DNA from: Sphaerisporangium rufum
GTDB lineage: Bacteria; Actinomycetota; Actinomycetes; Streptosporangiales; Streptosporangiaceae
Direction of reading: 5' to 3'
Assembly: GCF_016863395.1 (NCBI RefSeq)
Contig: NZ_BOOU01000031.1
Span: 62,001-126,000 of the forward strand
Length of the DNA stretch: 64,000 nt
Shown piece after piece: positions 7,134 through 15,317 of the stretch (its first letter is position 1; every line of letters begins with the position of its first letter). The notes under the pieces were generated by a model. The model saw nothing but the letters and a program-made list of their open reading frames with translations. It did no database searches and was not told the DNA's origin. The position numbers were made by a program, and so were the translations under genes.

Positions 7134-9092
7134 ATGCCGGGCGAATTCGATGACCTGCGGCTGTCACCGTTCACCGGGTGGACCAGGGCGCACTGGGCGG
7201 CCCTCGCCGATCGGCTGCTGCTGGCGGTGCGCCCGCACGCGTCGGCGTCGCACGCCCGCATCACATTGCCCGGAGCTCCCGGCGGGTACGGCACGGACGT
7301 CGACGGGCTGGAGGGCTTCGCGCGGACGTTCCTCGCCGCGGGCTTCCGGGTGGCGGGGGAGCACGGGCGCGACCCGCTGAACCTCATGGAGTGGTACGCC
7401 GAGGGCCTGGCCGCGGGCACCGACCCCGCGTCGCCGGAGCGCTGGGTGCGGCTGGACGAGCACGACCAGGCCAAGGTCGAGGCCGCGTCGATCGCGTTGG
7501 TCCTGCACCTCACCCGGCCGTGGTTGTGGGACCGGCTCGGCCCGCGGGTGCGGGAGCGGGTCGTCGAGTACCTCGCGCCGGCGATCGGCGCGACCTATCC
7601 GCCGATCAACTGGATCTGGTTCCAGATCGTGGTCGAGCAGTTCCTCGCCTCCGTCGGCGGCCCCTTCGAACGTGCGGACATCGAGGCGGGGCTGGCCCTG
7701 ACGGACGGCTTCGCCCGGGAGAACGGCTGGTACGCCGACGGCGCGGACCGCGCCTACGACCACTACGTCGGATGGGCCCTGCACTTCTACCCGCTCATCT
7801 GGACCGAGATGGCCGCCGGAGACCCGGACGCGGACGCGCGGCGGCCCGGCTACCTGCGCCGGCTCGAACGCTACCTCCACGACGCCGTCCACCTGGTGGG
7901 CGCCGACGGCTCGCCCCTCATCCAGGGCCGCAGCCTCACCTACCGCTTCGCCGCGGCGGCCCAGTTCTGGCTGGGCGCGCGCTCGGGCGTCGCGACGCCC
8001 GCGCCCGGCCTGCTGCGCCGCGCCGCCTCCGGCATCGCCCGGCACTTCGCCGACCACGGGGCACCCGACGAGGACGGCCTGCTGACGCTGGGCTGGCACC
8101 GGGCGTGGCGGCCGATCGCCCAGTCCTACTCCGGACCCGGGTCGCCGTACTGGGCGGCCAAGGGCTTCCTCGGACTGTCCCTTCCCGCGGATCACCCGGT
8201 GTGGACGGCGACGGAGGAGCCGCTGCCGGTCGAGTCCCGCGATTTCCACCTTGCCGTCGCCGCGCCCGGGTGGCTCGTCAGCGGGACGCGCGGAGACGGC
8301 ATGGTGCGGGTGATCAACCACGGCACCGACCACTCCCGCCCCGGGTCCCGGCTGACCGACTCCCCGCTGTACGCCCGCCTCGGATACTCGACGGCCACCT
8401 CGCCCATCCTCGCCGGGGAGCACGCGACCCGGCCGGTGGACCAGTCGGTCGTGATCCTCGCGGCCGACGGCGAGCCCAGCCATCGCACCGGATTCGAGAC
8501 CCTGGTCATCGGCCGCCTGCCCTCGGGGGCGCTGGTCGGCGCGTCCCGATGGCAGGCTCACTGGGTCACCCCCGACGGCCACGCCCCCGACCATGGATAC
8601 GGACGCGGCGGGCGGGTGCGTCTCGGCCCGTGGCTGCACACGGTCTCGATCGTGCGCGGCGCCTGGGAGGTGCGCCTGATCCAGGTCGGCGACGCGGGGG
8701 ACGGGCCGGGCTCGCTCCGCGTCGGCGGCTGGCCGCTGCCGGGTACCGGAGAGGTCCGCGAGGCGACGGCGACGGCGACGGTGTCGCACGACACCGGGCA
8801 CTCGCTGGTGGCCGGCGGAGCGGGACTGGAGCTGTGCGGCCTGGTGTCCGCCGAGGACGCCTCGCCGCTCGCCTCCCGGGTCCTCGTCCCGTGGTGCGCC
8901 ACGACCGGACCGGCCCGGGCCGGCACCTGGTACCACGCCGCGGTCTACCTCGGCGGCCGCGAACCGGGCGAGCCGCCGGCCGTCCACCGGAACGGCCCGG
9001 CCACCGTCGTCGGCTGGCCGGACGGGAGCACCGACGAGCTGGAACCCCGGTTCATGACGAGGACGACCGGACGATCAGGCGAGGTTCGATGA
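7134..9092 (+). CDS. DUF2264 family protein, probable glycoside-processing enzyme
   Basis: 652 residues. The ATG at 7134 is chosen over the in-frame ATG at 7083 because AAGGGA lies about 8 bases before it. There is no signal peptide, so it acts in the cytoplasm. The N-terminal two thirds looks like an alpha/alpha toroid (Trp- and His-rich helices such as PPINWIWFQIVVEQF and YDHYVGWALHFYPLIW), followed by a beta-sandwich tail, the usual DUF2264 architecture. Members occur in plant polysaccharide utilisation loci and I recall a link to glucuronidase activity, but I am not certain of it. Divergence from the importer operon suggests it processes the imported oligosaccharide. Its last 41 bases overlap the convergent regulator gene. 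Confidence 0.8.
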   Translation: MPGEFDDLRLSPFTGWTRAHWAALADRLLLAVRPHASASHARITLPGAPGGYGTDVDGLEGFARTFLAAGFRVAGEHGRDPLNLMEWYAEGLAAGTDPASPERWVRLDEHDQAKVEAASIALVLHLTRPWLWDRLGPRVRERVVEYLAPAIGATYPPINWIWFQIVVEQFLASVGGPFERADIEAGLALTDGFARENGWYADGADRAYDHYVGWALHFYPLIWTEMAAGDPDADARRPGYLRRLERYLHDAVHLVGADGSPLIQGRSLTYRFAAAAQFWLGARSGVATPAPGLLRRAASGIARHFADHGAPDEDGLLTLGWHRAWRPIAQSYSGPGSPYWAAKGFLGLSLPADHPVWTATEEPLPVESRDFHLAVAAPGWLVSGTRGDGMVRVINHGTDHSRPGSRLTDSPLYARLGYSTATSPILAGEHATRPVDQSVVILAADGEPSHRTGFETLVIGRLPSGALVGASRWQAHWVTPDGHAPDHGYGRGGRVRLGPWLHTVSIVRGAWEVRLIQVGDAGDGPGSLRVGGWPLPGTGEVREATATATVSHDTGHSLVAGGAGLELCGLVSAEDASPLASRVLVPWCATTGPARAGTWYHAAVYLGGREPGEPPAVHRNGPATVVGWPDGSTDELEPRFMTRTTGRSGEVR

Positions 9093-10254
9093 CCACCCGA
9101 TGCACGGGGCGGTGCGCGTCCCGATCGGCGATGCGGTCCGCCAGGAGCGCGAAGGCCGCCCGCCCGATGGCCGCCTTGGGCGGACGCACCGCGGTCAGCG
9201 GCGGGTCGCAGAGCTCCGCCACCTCGTCGTCGTAGGTGACGACGGCGAGATCCGCGGGTACCCGGACGCCGCGCTCCTGCACGCGTTCCACCAGGGAGAT
9301 GGCCTCGGGGTCGGAGTGGACGAGCAGCGCGGTCGTCCGGGACGCGACGCACTCGTCGAGCAGGCCGTCCAGCACCCGGGACCACTCGCGATCTCTACGG
9401 TCGACCGTGTCGGCGTCCAGCACGCCGTCCGCCGGCAGGCCGAGCTCCTCGCAGGCGCGCCGCCACCCGCGCCGCACGTGCGGACTGGTCGGGCTCGCCA
9501 TGGTGGTGACCACGCCGATCCGCCGGTGGCCCAGCGCGGCCAGGTGCCGCACCGCCATGGCGGCCCCGAACACGTGGTCGCTGACCACCGACTCCATCGC
9601 CTCCTGGTAGGGCCCGACGGCGGCGGCCCGCTCCACCAGGACCACCGGCACCTCGGCGTGCTGGAGCCAGCGCACCAGCGCCTCCCCATCCTGTCCGGTG
9701 GTGGTCGGCGCGACCAGCAGGCCGTCGACTCCCATGGAGTCGACGAGCCAGGAGAGCTGACGCCGTTCGTCGGCGGCCTGGTAGGTCGCCCCCCGCAGGA
9801 CGACGCGCGTGCCGGCGGCGGCCGCGGCCTCGCGCACCCCGCGGATCACGTCGGGCCAGTAGTAGTCCAGCGACGGGACCACCATGCCGATCGTGAGCCG
9901 GGACCCGGGGTGGTGGGCGGTGCCCGGCACATTCTGCGGCACCGTTTGCGGCAGGGCCTGCGGCACCGGCTGCGGCGCGGCCTGGCCGATCGGCGGTTCC
10001 GCCGGGGCCGGGCGGGCGAGGGGGGCGGCTCCGCCGCGGACGCGGCGGATGAGCCCCTGGGAGGCGAGCAGGGCGATGTCGCGGCGGACGGTGATGGCCG
10101 AGACGTCCAGCTCGGCGGCCAGCTCGCTCACCCGCAGCACGCCGCGCCGCCGGAGCAACTCGACGGCCTGGGCCCGTCGCTCGTCCGGAAGCGGTGCGGC
10201 CGGGTCGGACACCGTCATAGGTCCGTCGCCGGAGCCGGTGCTGGTTCCAGTCAT
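9052..10254 (-). CDS. DeoR-type HTH / LacI-type sensor chimeric regulator
   Basis: 400 residues. The ATG at 10254 follows GAGGAGGG closely; a later ATG at 10218 has a weaker site. Residues about 25-80 form a DeoR winged helix (VSELAAELDVSAITVRRDI, then GLIRRVRGGAA). A Pro/Gln-rich linker with a repeating P-Q pattern (PQPVPQALPQTVPQNVPG) leads to a LacI-type sugar-binding domain (LTIGMVVPSLDYYWPDVIRG, then VVTYDDEVAELCDPPLTAVR near the end). It should sense a sugar and control the flanking importer operon and DUF2264 gene. The stop codon lies inside the convergent DUF2264 gene. Confidence 0.88.
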   Translation of the reverse strand: MTGTSTGSGDGPMTVSDPAAPLPDERRAQAVELLRRRGVLRVSELAAELDVSAITVRRDIALLASQGLIRRVRGGAAPLARPAPAEPPIGQAAPQPVPQALPQTVPQNVPGTAHHPGSRLTIGMVVPSLDYYWPDVIRGVREAAAAAGTRVVLRGATYQAADERRQLSWLVDSMGVDGLLVAPTTTGQDGEALVRWLQHAEVPVVLVERAAAVGPYQEAMESVVSDHVFGAAMAVRHLAALGHRRIGVVTTMASPTSPHVRRGWRRACEELGLPADGVLDADTVDRRDREWSRVLDGLLDECVASRTTALLVHSDPEAISLVERVQERGVRVPADLAVVTYDDEVAELCDPPLTAVRPPKAAIGRAAFALLADRIADRDAHRPVHRVVIEPRLIVRSSSS

Positions 10255-10624
10255 CGCCCTCCTCGCCGGCCCCAGTTTAGCGATCGAAGTTGATCGAAGG
10301 TGATGCGACGACCACGGGCGGCGCTGAAGACGCACCTATGACCGTGGTCGATCGATCAGATGGCCGCGACCACGACCAGGCGGTGCGCCGGCATCGGCCG
10401 GAATCGTGCCGTCAGGCCGATGCCGGCGATGATCCGGCTGAGGGCCGCCCCCGGCACGACGGGAGCCGAGGAGCCGAGGAGGCGATGAGACCGGACGGCC
10501 GGCGTGCCGGTTCGGGTGATCGGGGGCCGGACCGGGGCAGGCTGCGGTCCTGGCGCGAGTGCCGGTGTTCACCTCCCGACATCGCCGTCGTGGGCCCGGC
10601 CGCGCATCGGCCGGGCCCGGTACC
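10255..10624. other. Intergenic region with tandem GATCGAAG repeats
   Basis: No gene is supported. At 10282-10299 GATCGAAG occurs twice with a 10-base period, followed by GTGATG, about 30 bases upstream of the regulator start; this is a likely autoregulatory site. The other end carries the GH43 terminator. Confidence 0.5.
10592..10618. terminator. Intrinsic terminator hairpin after the GH43 gene
   Basis: GGGCCCGGCCG at 10592-10602 pairs perfectly with CGGCCGGGCCC at 10608-10618 across a 5-base loop. It lies a few bases past the stop of the leftward GH43 gene. There is no T-run, as is common in actinomycetes. Confidence 0.75.
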
Positions 10625-12076
10625 TCATGATTCGGTGCGGGTCCACTGCTGGTTGGTGCCGCCGTTGCAGGTGTACTGGGTGATGTCGGCGCCGTCGGCG
10701 GTGGAGGCGTCGACGACGTCCAGGCACTTGCCGCTGTGCCGGGCCCTGAGCTGGTAGTAGCCGCCGGTCGCGACCCACTGCCACTGCTGGTTGGCGCCGC
10801 CGCCGCAGGTGTACTGGATGATGTTCGCCCCGTCGGCGGTGGACCCGTTCGCCACGTCCAGGCACTTGCCGCTGTTCTGGCTCACCAGCCGGTAGTAGCC
10901 GCCGCCGGCGTCCTGGAACTGCCACTTCTGGTTGCCGCCGCCGTTCCACGGATACTGCTTCACCTCGGCGTTGTTCGCCGTCGAGGCGTTGACCACGTCG
11001 ATCACCTTGCCGCTGTGCCGGGCGGTGATCCGATGGTAGGGGGAGGTGGACCCGGCGCCGGCGACGACGCCGGTGGCGGTGTCGATGGTGATCTGCGGGT
11101 ACCAGGTCAGGCTCATGCTGGTCTCGGACGGGAAGGTGATCGGCAGCCAGACGTACTGGGAGTCGTTCACCCGCCCGCCCCAGGCGCCGGCCCAGCGGTC
11201 GCCCAGGTACAGGTAGCTGGTCGTCGACGAGCCCTGCACGGGCAGCACGTACGCCGGCTGGGAGTTGAAGGTGGTGCCGTCGCCCACGTTGGTCCAGCCG
11301 GTCCAGGGTCCGGAGATGCTCGGCGCGGTCGCGTACCGCGCCTGGTTGGGGTTCCAGCCGGTCGCCGCCGAGGTCAGCAGGAAGTAGGTGTTCCCCCGTT
11401 TGAACATGGCCGGAGCCTCGCGAACGGCGTCGTTCCAGAAGTTGCCCACCAGCGTGCTGACGTTCAGGTAGTCGGAGGTGAGGCGGTAGATGAGCAGGTC
11501 GCGGTTCTCGTCGGCCGCGGAGATCATGTAGGCGGTGCCGTTGTCGTTGTAGAGGGTGATGTCCCGCGACATGTACTGGCCGAGCGGGCGGAAGCTGCCG
11601 TGGTAGGTGTAGTCGCCGTCCACGGTCGCCGAGGAGGCGACCGCGGCGCGGGCCTGGCCGTAGTCGGACCCGTTCTCCTTGTGCATCCACATGACGTATC
11701 TGCCGGTGGCGGCGTTGTAGATGACCTTCGGCCGCTCGATGTTGGCCACGTTGAGCTCGGCCGCCGACGAGCGGGTCAGCACGTCCCGGCGGAACTCCCA
11801 GCGGCTGAGGTCGGTCGACCGGTAGACCGACACCGCCCGGAAGGTGTTGTCCGGATTGCGGTTCTCCCCGAACCAGTAGTAATAGTCCCCCACCTTCAGG
11901 ACGCCGCCGCCATGAGCGTGCACCACGGCCCCGCCGGTGTCGAGGAACTGGGTGCCGTTGGTCACGGTCACCGCTGCCGCGTGCGCCGTCCCGGCGGGAG
12001 CGGCGATCGCGGCGGCGAGCAGGATCAGCGCGGCGATCGCCCGGCGAACGCGCACGATGGGAACAGCGGGGGTCAT
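10625..12076 (-). CDS. Secreted GH43 exo-beta-1,3-galactanase-like enzyme with ricin-B (CBM13) domain
   Basis: 483 residues from the ATG at 12076, which has GGGAGAG just upstream. A signal peptide (AIAALILLAAAIAAPAGTAHA) is followed by a five-bladed GH43 domain to about residue 340. The segment where most GH43 enzymes carry the catalytic base Asp reads VHAHGGGVLKVGDYYYWFGE and lacks it, as known for exo-beta-1,3-galactanases; the likely acid Glu is in REAPAMFK and the Gln of FNSQPAYVL is where that subfamily uses Gln. The C-terminal 130 residues are a ricin-type lectin with three QxW repeats (NQKWQF, NQQWQW, NQQWTR). The architecture matches known Streptomyces galactanases acting on arabinogalactan proteins. 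Substrate is inferred. Confidence 0.85.
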   Translation of the reverse strand: MTPAVPIVRVRRAIAALILLAAAIAAPAGTAHAAAVTVTNGTQFLDTGGAVVHAHGGGVLKVGDYYYWFGENRNPDNTFRAVSVYRSTDLSRWEFRRDVLTRSSAAELNVANIERPKVIYNAATGRYVMWMHKENGSDYGQARAAVASSATVDGDYTYHGSFRPLGQYMSRDITLYNDNGTAYMISAADENRDLLIYRLTSDYLNVSTLVGNFWNDAVREAPAMFKRGNTYFLLTSAATGWNPNQARYATAPSISGPWTGWTNVGDGTTFNSQPAYVLPVQGSSTTSYLYLGDRWAGAWGGRVNDSQYVWLPITFPSETSMSLTWYPQITIDTATGVVAGAGSTSPYHRITARHSGKVIDVVNASTANNAEVKQYPWNGGGNQKWQFQDAGGGYYRLVSQNSGKCLDVANGSTADGANIIQYTCGGGANQQWQWVATGGYYQLRARHSGKCLDVVDASTADGADITQYTCNGGTNQQWTRTES

Positions 12077-12583
12077 CGTCTCTCCCGTCAACCTGTCGAT
12101 ACCGTCGTGCACGGCCGCCCGACGCGGTCGGCGCCCGCGTCCGCCGGTGTACCCGCACTACGACGAGCCGTCCGGGGAGCGGCCTGCCCTTCATCGCCGG
12201 CATCGCCGGGGCCGGATCGCGGTTCGGCGGCCCGACGGGTGCTTCGCCTCGATGGACTGAAACGATTGAAGAGGAGCATCGGGGCGTCAAGTGCCGGAGT
12301 CCCGGGTGCTCCGCCCGCAGCGGCCCACCAGCACCTTCCGGGATCGGCATGGACCCGGCGCGTGAAAGATTCAAGCCTACGGAGGGCGCGCGCGAGTCGC
12401 CCTCGCCCTTTGCCGGCCGGCTCACTTGACACGCGCGGAGCCGTGAGAGATCCCATGTAACTGGTCACAGAATGTGTTCCGCTGAAGAGCACGGGTCGCC
12501 GGTGGGTGTCACACGCTACCTCCGGCTCGCGGACCACGCGCGGTGCATCTCGCGGATCGGCCCCCAGGTCGGGCGGGTGCAGG
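12077..12583. other. Long 5' region of the GH43 gene with two candidate operators
   Basis: No gene is supported in these 507 bases. GAAACGATTG at 12259-12268 resembles the GAAACGTTTC palindromes of the rhamnose loci. TGAAAGATTCAA at 12363-12374 belongs to the TGAAA-TTTCA-like motif found far upstream of several secreted enzymes here. The region also contains the 3' flank of the DHFR-like gene. Confidence 0.45.
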
Positions 12584-13147
12584 TCAGCGGGGGCGGCGGT
12601 AGCGCAGCTCCAGCAGCTCGCCGCCGACGGCGGTGCTGGACACCAGGTCGAGCCGGTAGGACGGCGGGACGTCGTCGAACAGCCGGGTGCCCTCGCCCGC
12701 GACGTAGGAGAACAGGCTCAGACGCCACTCGTCGATCAGGTCGAGCCGCATCAGTGACCGCCACAGCCGGACGCCGCCCCAGACCACGATGTGGCCGTCG
12801 CCGCCGCGCCGCAGCCGGTCGATCTCCTCACCCGTGTCGCCGGCGGCGATGGTGGTGCCCGCCCACCCGGCCGTCCGCATCGTCCGGGAGAAGACGACCT
12901 TGCGGGCCGGGTTCAAGATGGCGGCGAAGGGATGGCCGGTGGACGTCGTCATGGCCCTGGACATGCCTTCGTAGGCGGTGCGCCCCATGACGTGCGCGTG
13001 CGCGCTCCGCAGGAAGTCCAGGTGCGCCGGGTCGTCGGGGACCTTGTTCTCCGGCACGTCGAAGCAGAACTTCCAGAAATCGGTGTCCTCGTCGGCGAGC
13101 AGGCCGTCGATCGACAGGTTGAACGCCGTCGCGATCATCGTCCGCAT
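12584..13147 (-). CDS. Dihydrofolate reductase family (RibD C-terminal) protein
   Basis: 187 residues from the ATG at 13147, with AAGGAG eight bases upstream. The fold is that of the RibD C-terminal/DHFR-like superfamily: start MRTMIATAFNLSIDGLLAD, the nucleotide-binding segment AHAHVMGRTAYEGMS, and the Gly-rich motif GHIVVWGGVRLWRSL near residue 135. These cytoplasmic proteins bind NADPH, but most have no assigned substrate and are not the housekeeping folate enzyme. It stands alone between secreted-enzyme and transport genes, and nothing nearby suggests a pathway. Confidence 0.85.
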   Translation of the reverse strand: MRTMIATAFNLSIDGLLADEDTDFWKFCFDVPENKVPDDPAHLDFLRSAHAHVMGRTAYEGMSRAMTTSTGHPFAAILNPARKVVFSRTMRTAGWAGTTIAAGDTGEEIDRLRRGGDGHIVVWGGVRLWRSLMRLDLIDEWRLSLFSYVAGEGTRLFDDVPPSYRLDLVSSTAVGGELLELRYRRPR

Positions 13148-13731
13148 GGTCAGAACTCCTTGTTCGAGGTGGTCCACGGCCGGGTTCACCAGGGAACGCG
13201 CCGATCTTGGGCCGTACCGGCCGGCCGGTCGCATCGCCGGCGGCCCGCCGCCGGTGAGACAGACCTGATCGCCACCGGAAACTCATCGGTGCCCGGCGCG
13301 CGGTCCGGCGGCTGAAAGTTGCACGGCCTGGCGCGCTCCACTCTGCCGGCCACCGCCGCCGGGGTCGGCGGCGGCCGAGCCGGCATTCCGGTCGGAGGTC
13401 CGGCGGCCGGTGCCTGTCCTGTGGGTTCGTCCTGAGTCCACATGGTCTGGGGGCCTGCATGATTGATTGGAGGGCCGGCCCATTCATATCACGCTAGAGT
13501 ATATATATTCATTGGTGAATGTGGCTTGAGGTAAGTTCGATTTCATGTGATGATGACGGTCGATCGCGCAGGAGCGGGTGAACCCCGTTCTCGACCGGGC
13601 GTCAAGGCGACATCAATCGCGGCGAACGGGCGGTTCACCCGTCGATCGACGCGGGCTCGCCGCGGAACGTTCAGTGAGGGAAAAGCGGTGTACGCATCTG
13701 CCGTGGTGTCGACGGGAAAGGAGTAGGCCGC
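13148..13731. other. Intergenic region with AT-rich palindrome
   Basis: No large gene is supported. GAAAGTTGC at 13315-13323, preceded by CT, is a weak version of the motif seen upstream of the secreted enzymes. An AT-rich island holds the inverted repeat ATTCA-TTGG-TGAAT at 13507-13520 beside TATATATA, which looks like a promoter/operator, but no regulated gene can be named with certainty. Confidence 0.4.
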
Positions 13732-13872
13732 ATGAGGCCCGATGCCGGCTCTGCACGGTACGCCCTGGTGAAGCTCGGTTCCGGCAGTGCGAGAACGGCG
13801 CTCCGTCGATGGATGCGCGGCCGATGGCCTAGCAGGAGATCAGAAGGTTCTACCGTCCCGTTCGTATCATGA
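13732..13872 (+). CDS. Candidate 46-residue basic small protein
   Basis: A short reading frame beginning ATG AGG CCC, with a strong AAAGGAG site eight bases upstream (13717-13723). The product is rich in Arg and Ser (RTALRRWMRGRWPSRRS) with no recognisable domain. The ribosome-binding site is better than chance, but the sequence has no family features and codon use is not distinctive. It may be a leader peptide or fortuitous. Confidence 0.25.
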   Translation: MRPDAGSARYALVKLGSGSARTALRRWMRGRWPSRRSEGSTVPFVS

Positions 13873-14124
13873 TGAGCGGCCGCTATCACCTGGCGGTTCA
13901 TGGGAATGCGTGGGTGAAGTCCGGCTGACATCGAGGTCGGTCCGGCAGCGCGAACAGATCCATGGGAAAGGGAAGAAGCAGATGCTTCTTCCGATCCGGC
14001 CGCGATTTTCGGCAGGCCGGGCGATGAACGACAGGCCCGTTGAGTTCCATTGTCCGCGAACTCGGTACGCCTGCTCGGATTACGTGATTTCCAGTGGAAT
14101 TCGTGCTACGCGAGGAGGCGCCCG

Positions 14125-14508
14125 GTGCGCAGAGTGGCGGTTCTGGTCACCTTCCTGCTGTCGGTGATCGTCCTGGTCGTCATGCTCGCCGAGCAGGGGG
14201 CCGATCCGGCCGCGGCAGAGGCGCCGATCGTCACCTCGTCCCAGGTCCCGGCCGGGGGCCCGGAGACCCCACCCGACCGGCCGGACGACCACGGGGACCC
14301 GCCCGACGGTGACCCGGCCGACCAGGTCGTGCTCCAGGCCCTCGGCCACCGGCACACCTCCGCCCACCCGCCCCGCCGGCAGCCTCGCCGGCTCGCCGTT
14401 CTTCCGGTCCTCGCCACCGGGCCGGCTCCTTTCACCATGGGTGACAGATTCCCCGCCGGTGAGAGGTGGCGTCTGACGCCTGCCTCCCTCCAGGTCTTCC
14501 GCTGCTGA
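14125..14508 (+). CDS. Small single-span membrane protein with acidic Pro-rich tail
   Basis: 127 residues. The GTG at 14125 has GGAGG six bases upstream, so it is preferred to the longer open frame. One hydrophobic helix (VAVLVTFLLSVIVLVVMLAE) starts at residue 4 and would act as a membrane anchor or uncleaved signal. It is followed by a Pro/Asp-rich segment (PPDRPDDHGDPPDGDPADQ) that should be exposed outside the membrane, and a basic C-terminal third. No family recognised. It lies 132 bases before the carbonic anhydrase on the same strand and may share its transcript. Confidence 0.5.
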   Translation: MRRVAVLVTFLLSVIVLVVMLAEQGADPAAAEAPIVTSSQVPAGGPETPPDRPDDHGDPPDGDPADQVVLQALGHRHTSAHPPRRQPRRLAVLPVLATGPAPFTMGDRFPAGERWRLTPASLQVFRC

Positions 14509-14640
14509 TCGGCGGCGCGTTCGGGTGTACCGCCGAACCGTCGTTCGCCCGGTGGGTCCGGTCCGCCGGGCCGGGCGCGGGCCGCGGGACCCGGACGCCG
14601 CATGCCGAGTCCCGGTCGTCTGGAAGATCACGAGGTCATC

Positions 14641-15246
14641 ATGAAAGCTCTCATCGACCATGCCCGCATGTTCCCGCAGCAGATCGAGGACAGGCGGGAC
14701 GAGTTCGCCGAACTGGCGCACGGCCAGCGGCCGCAGGCGTTGTTCATCTCCTGCTCCGACTCCCGGGTGGTGCCGGCGCTGTTCACCGGCGCGCGTCCCG
14801 GAGAGATCTTCGAGCTGCGCACCGCCGGCAACATCGTGCCCCGGTACGGCTGGCCGGCCGCCTGCGCTGTGGCCGGGACGCTCGAGTTCGCCGTCGAGGC
14901 ACTGCAGGTGCCCGAGATCGTGGTCTGCGGGCATTCCCACTGTGGTGCCGTGCGGGCCCTGATCAACCGGCGGAGCGTCCGGGACATGCCACTGGTGGAG
15001 CGCTGGATCACCCGGGCCGGTCACGCTCCCGACTCGCCGGCCGAGCACGACCTGTTACCGGACCCCGACCACGAGGCGGTGGCCAGGCGCCATCTGCTGA
15101 CCCAGCTGGGGCACCTGACGACCTATCCCTGTGTCGCCCGGCGCCTCGCCGAAGGGCGGCTGCGCCTGCACGCCTGGTTCTACACGATCGACACGGGCCG
15201 GGTGTTCGCCCACCGGCCCGACACGGGCGCCTTCGACCCGCTGTGA
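14641..15246 (+). CDS. Beta-class carbonic anhydrase
   Basis: 201 residues. It interconverts CO2 and bicarbonate using a zinc ion. The start at 14641 has GAGG about six bases upstream. The zinc and active-site motifs are present: FISCSDSRVVP (Cys, Asp-Arg dyad) and VCGHSHCGAV (His and Cys). The Gly-rich RTAGNIVPRYG is typical. No signal peptide, so it is cytoplasmic. It is followed after 71 bases by a SulP transporter; such pairing, or direct fusion, is known for SulP-linked bicarbonate handling. Confidence 0.95.
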   Translation: MKALIDHARMFPQQIEDRRDEFAELAHGQRPQALFISCSDSRVVPALFTGARPGEIFELRTAGNIVPRYGWPAACAVAGTLEFAVEALQVPEIVVCGHSHCGAVRALINRRSVRDMPLVERWITRAGHAPDSPAEHDLLPDPDHEAVARRHLLTQLGHLTTYPCVARRLAEGRLRLHAWFYTIDTGRVFAHRPDTGAFDPL

Positions 15247-15317
15247 CCGCCCGGTGGCGGCCTCGCGCCGTATCCGATCCGGCAAGCCGCCATTCCCCTG
15301 TCGTGGAAGGACCTCCG

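Noticed and set aside
13787-14167. 126-codon frame before the small membrane protein
   Set aside because: No ribosome-binding site of quality and no family features; it overlaps the better-supported GTG start at 14125 in another frame. A shorter frame from ATG 13982 has an upstream GGGAAG but also overlaps it and looks fortuitous.
14466-15317. N-terminal extension of the SulP frame back to 14466
   Set aside because: It reads through the carbonic anhydrase gene in another frame; SulP homology begins near 15318.
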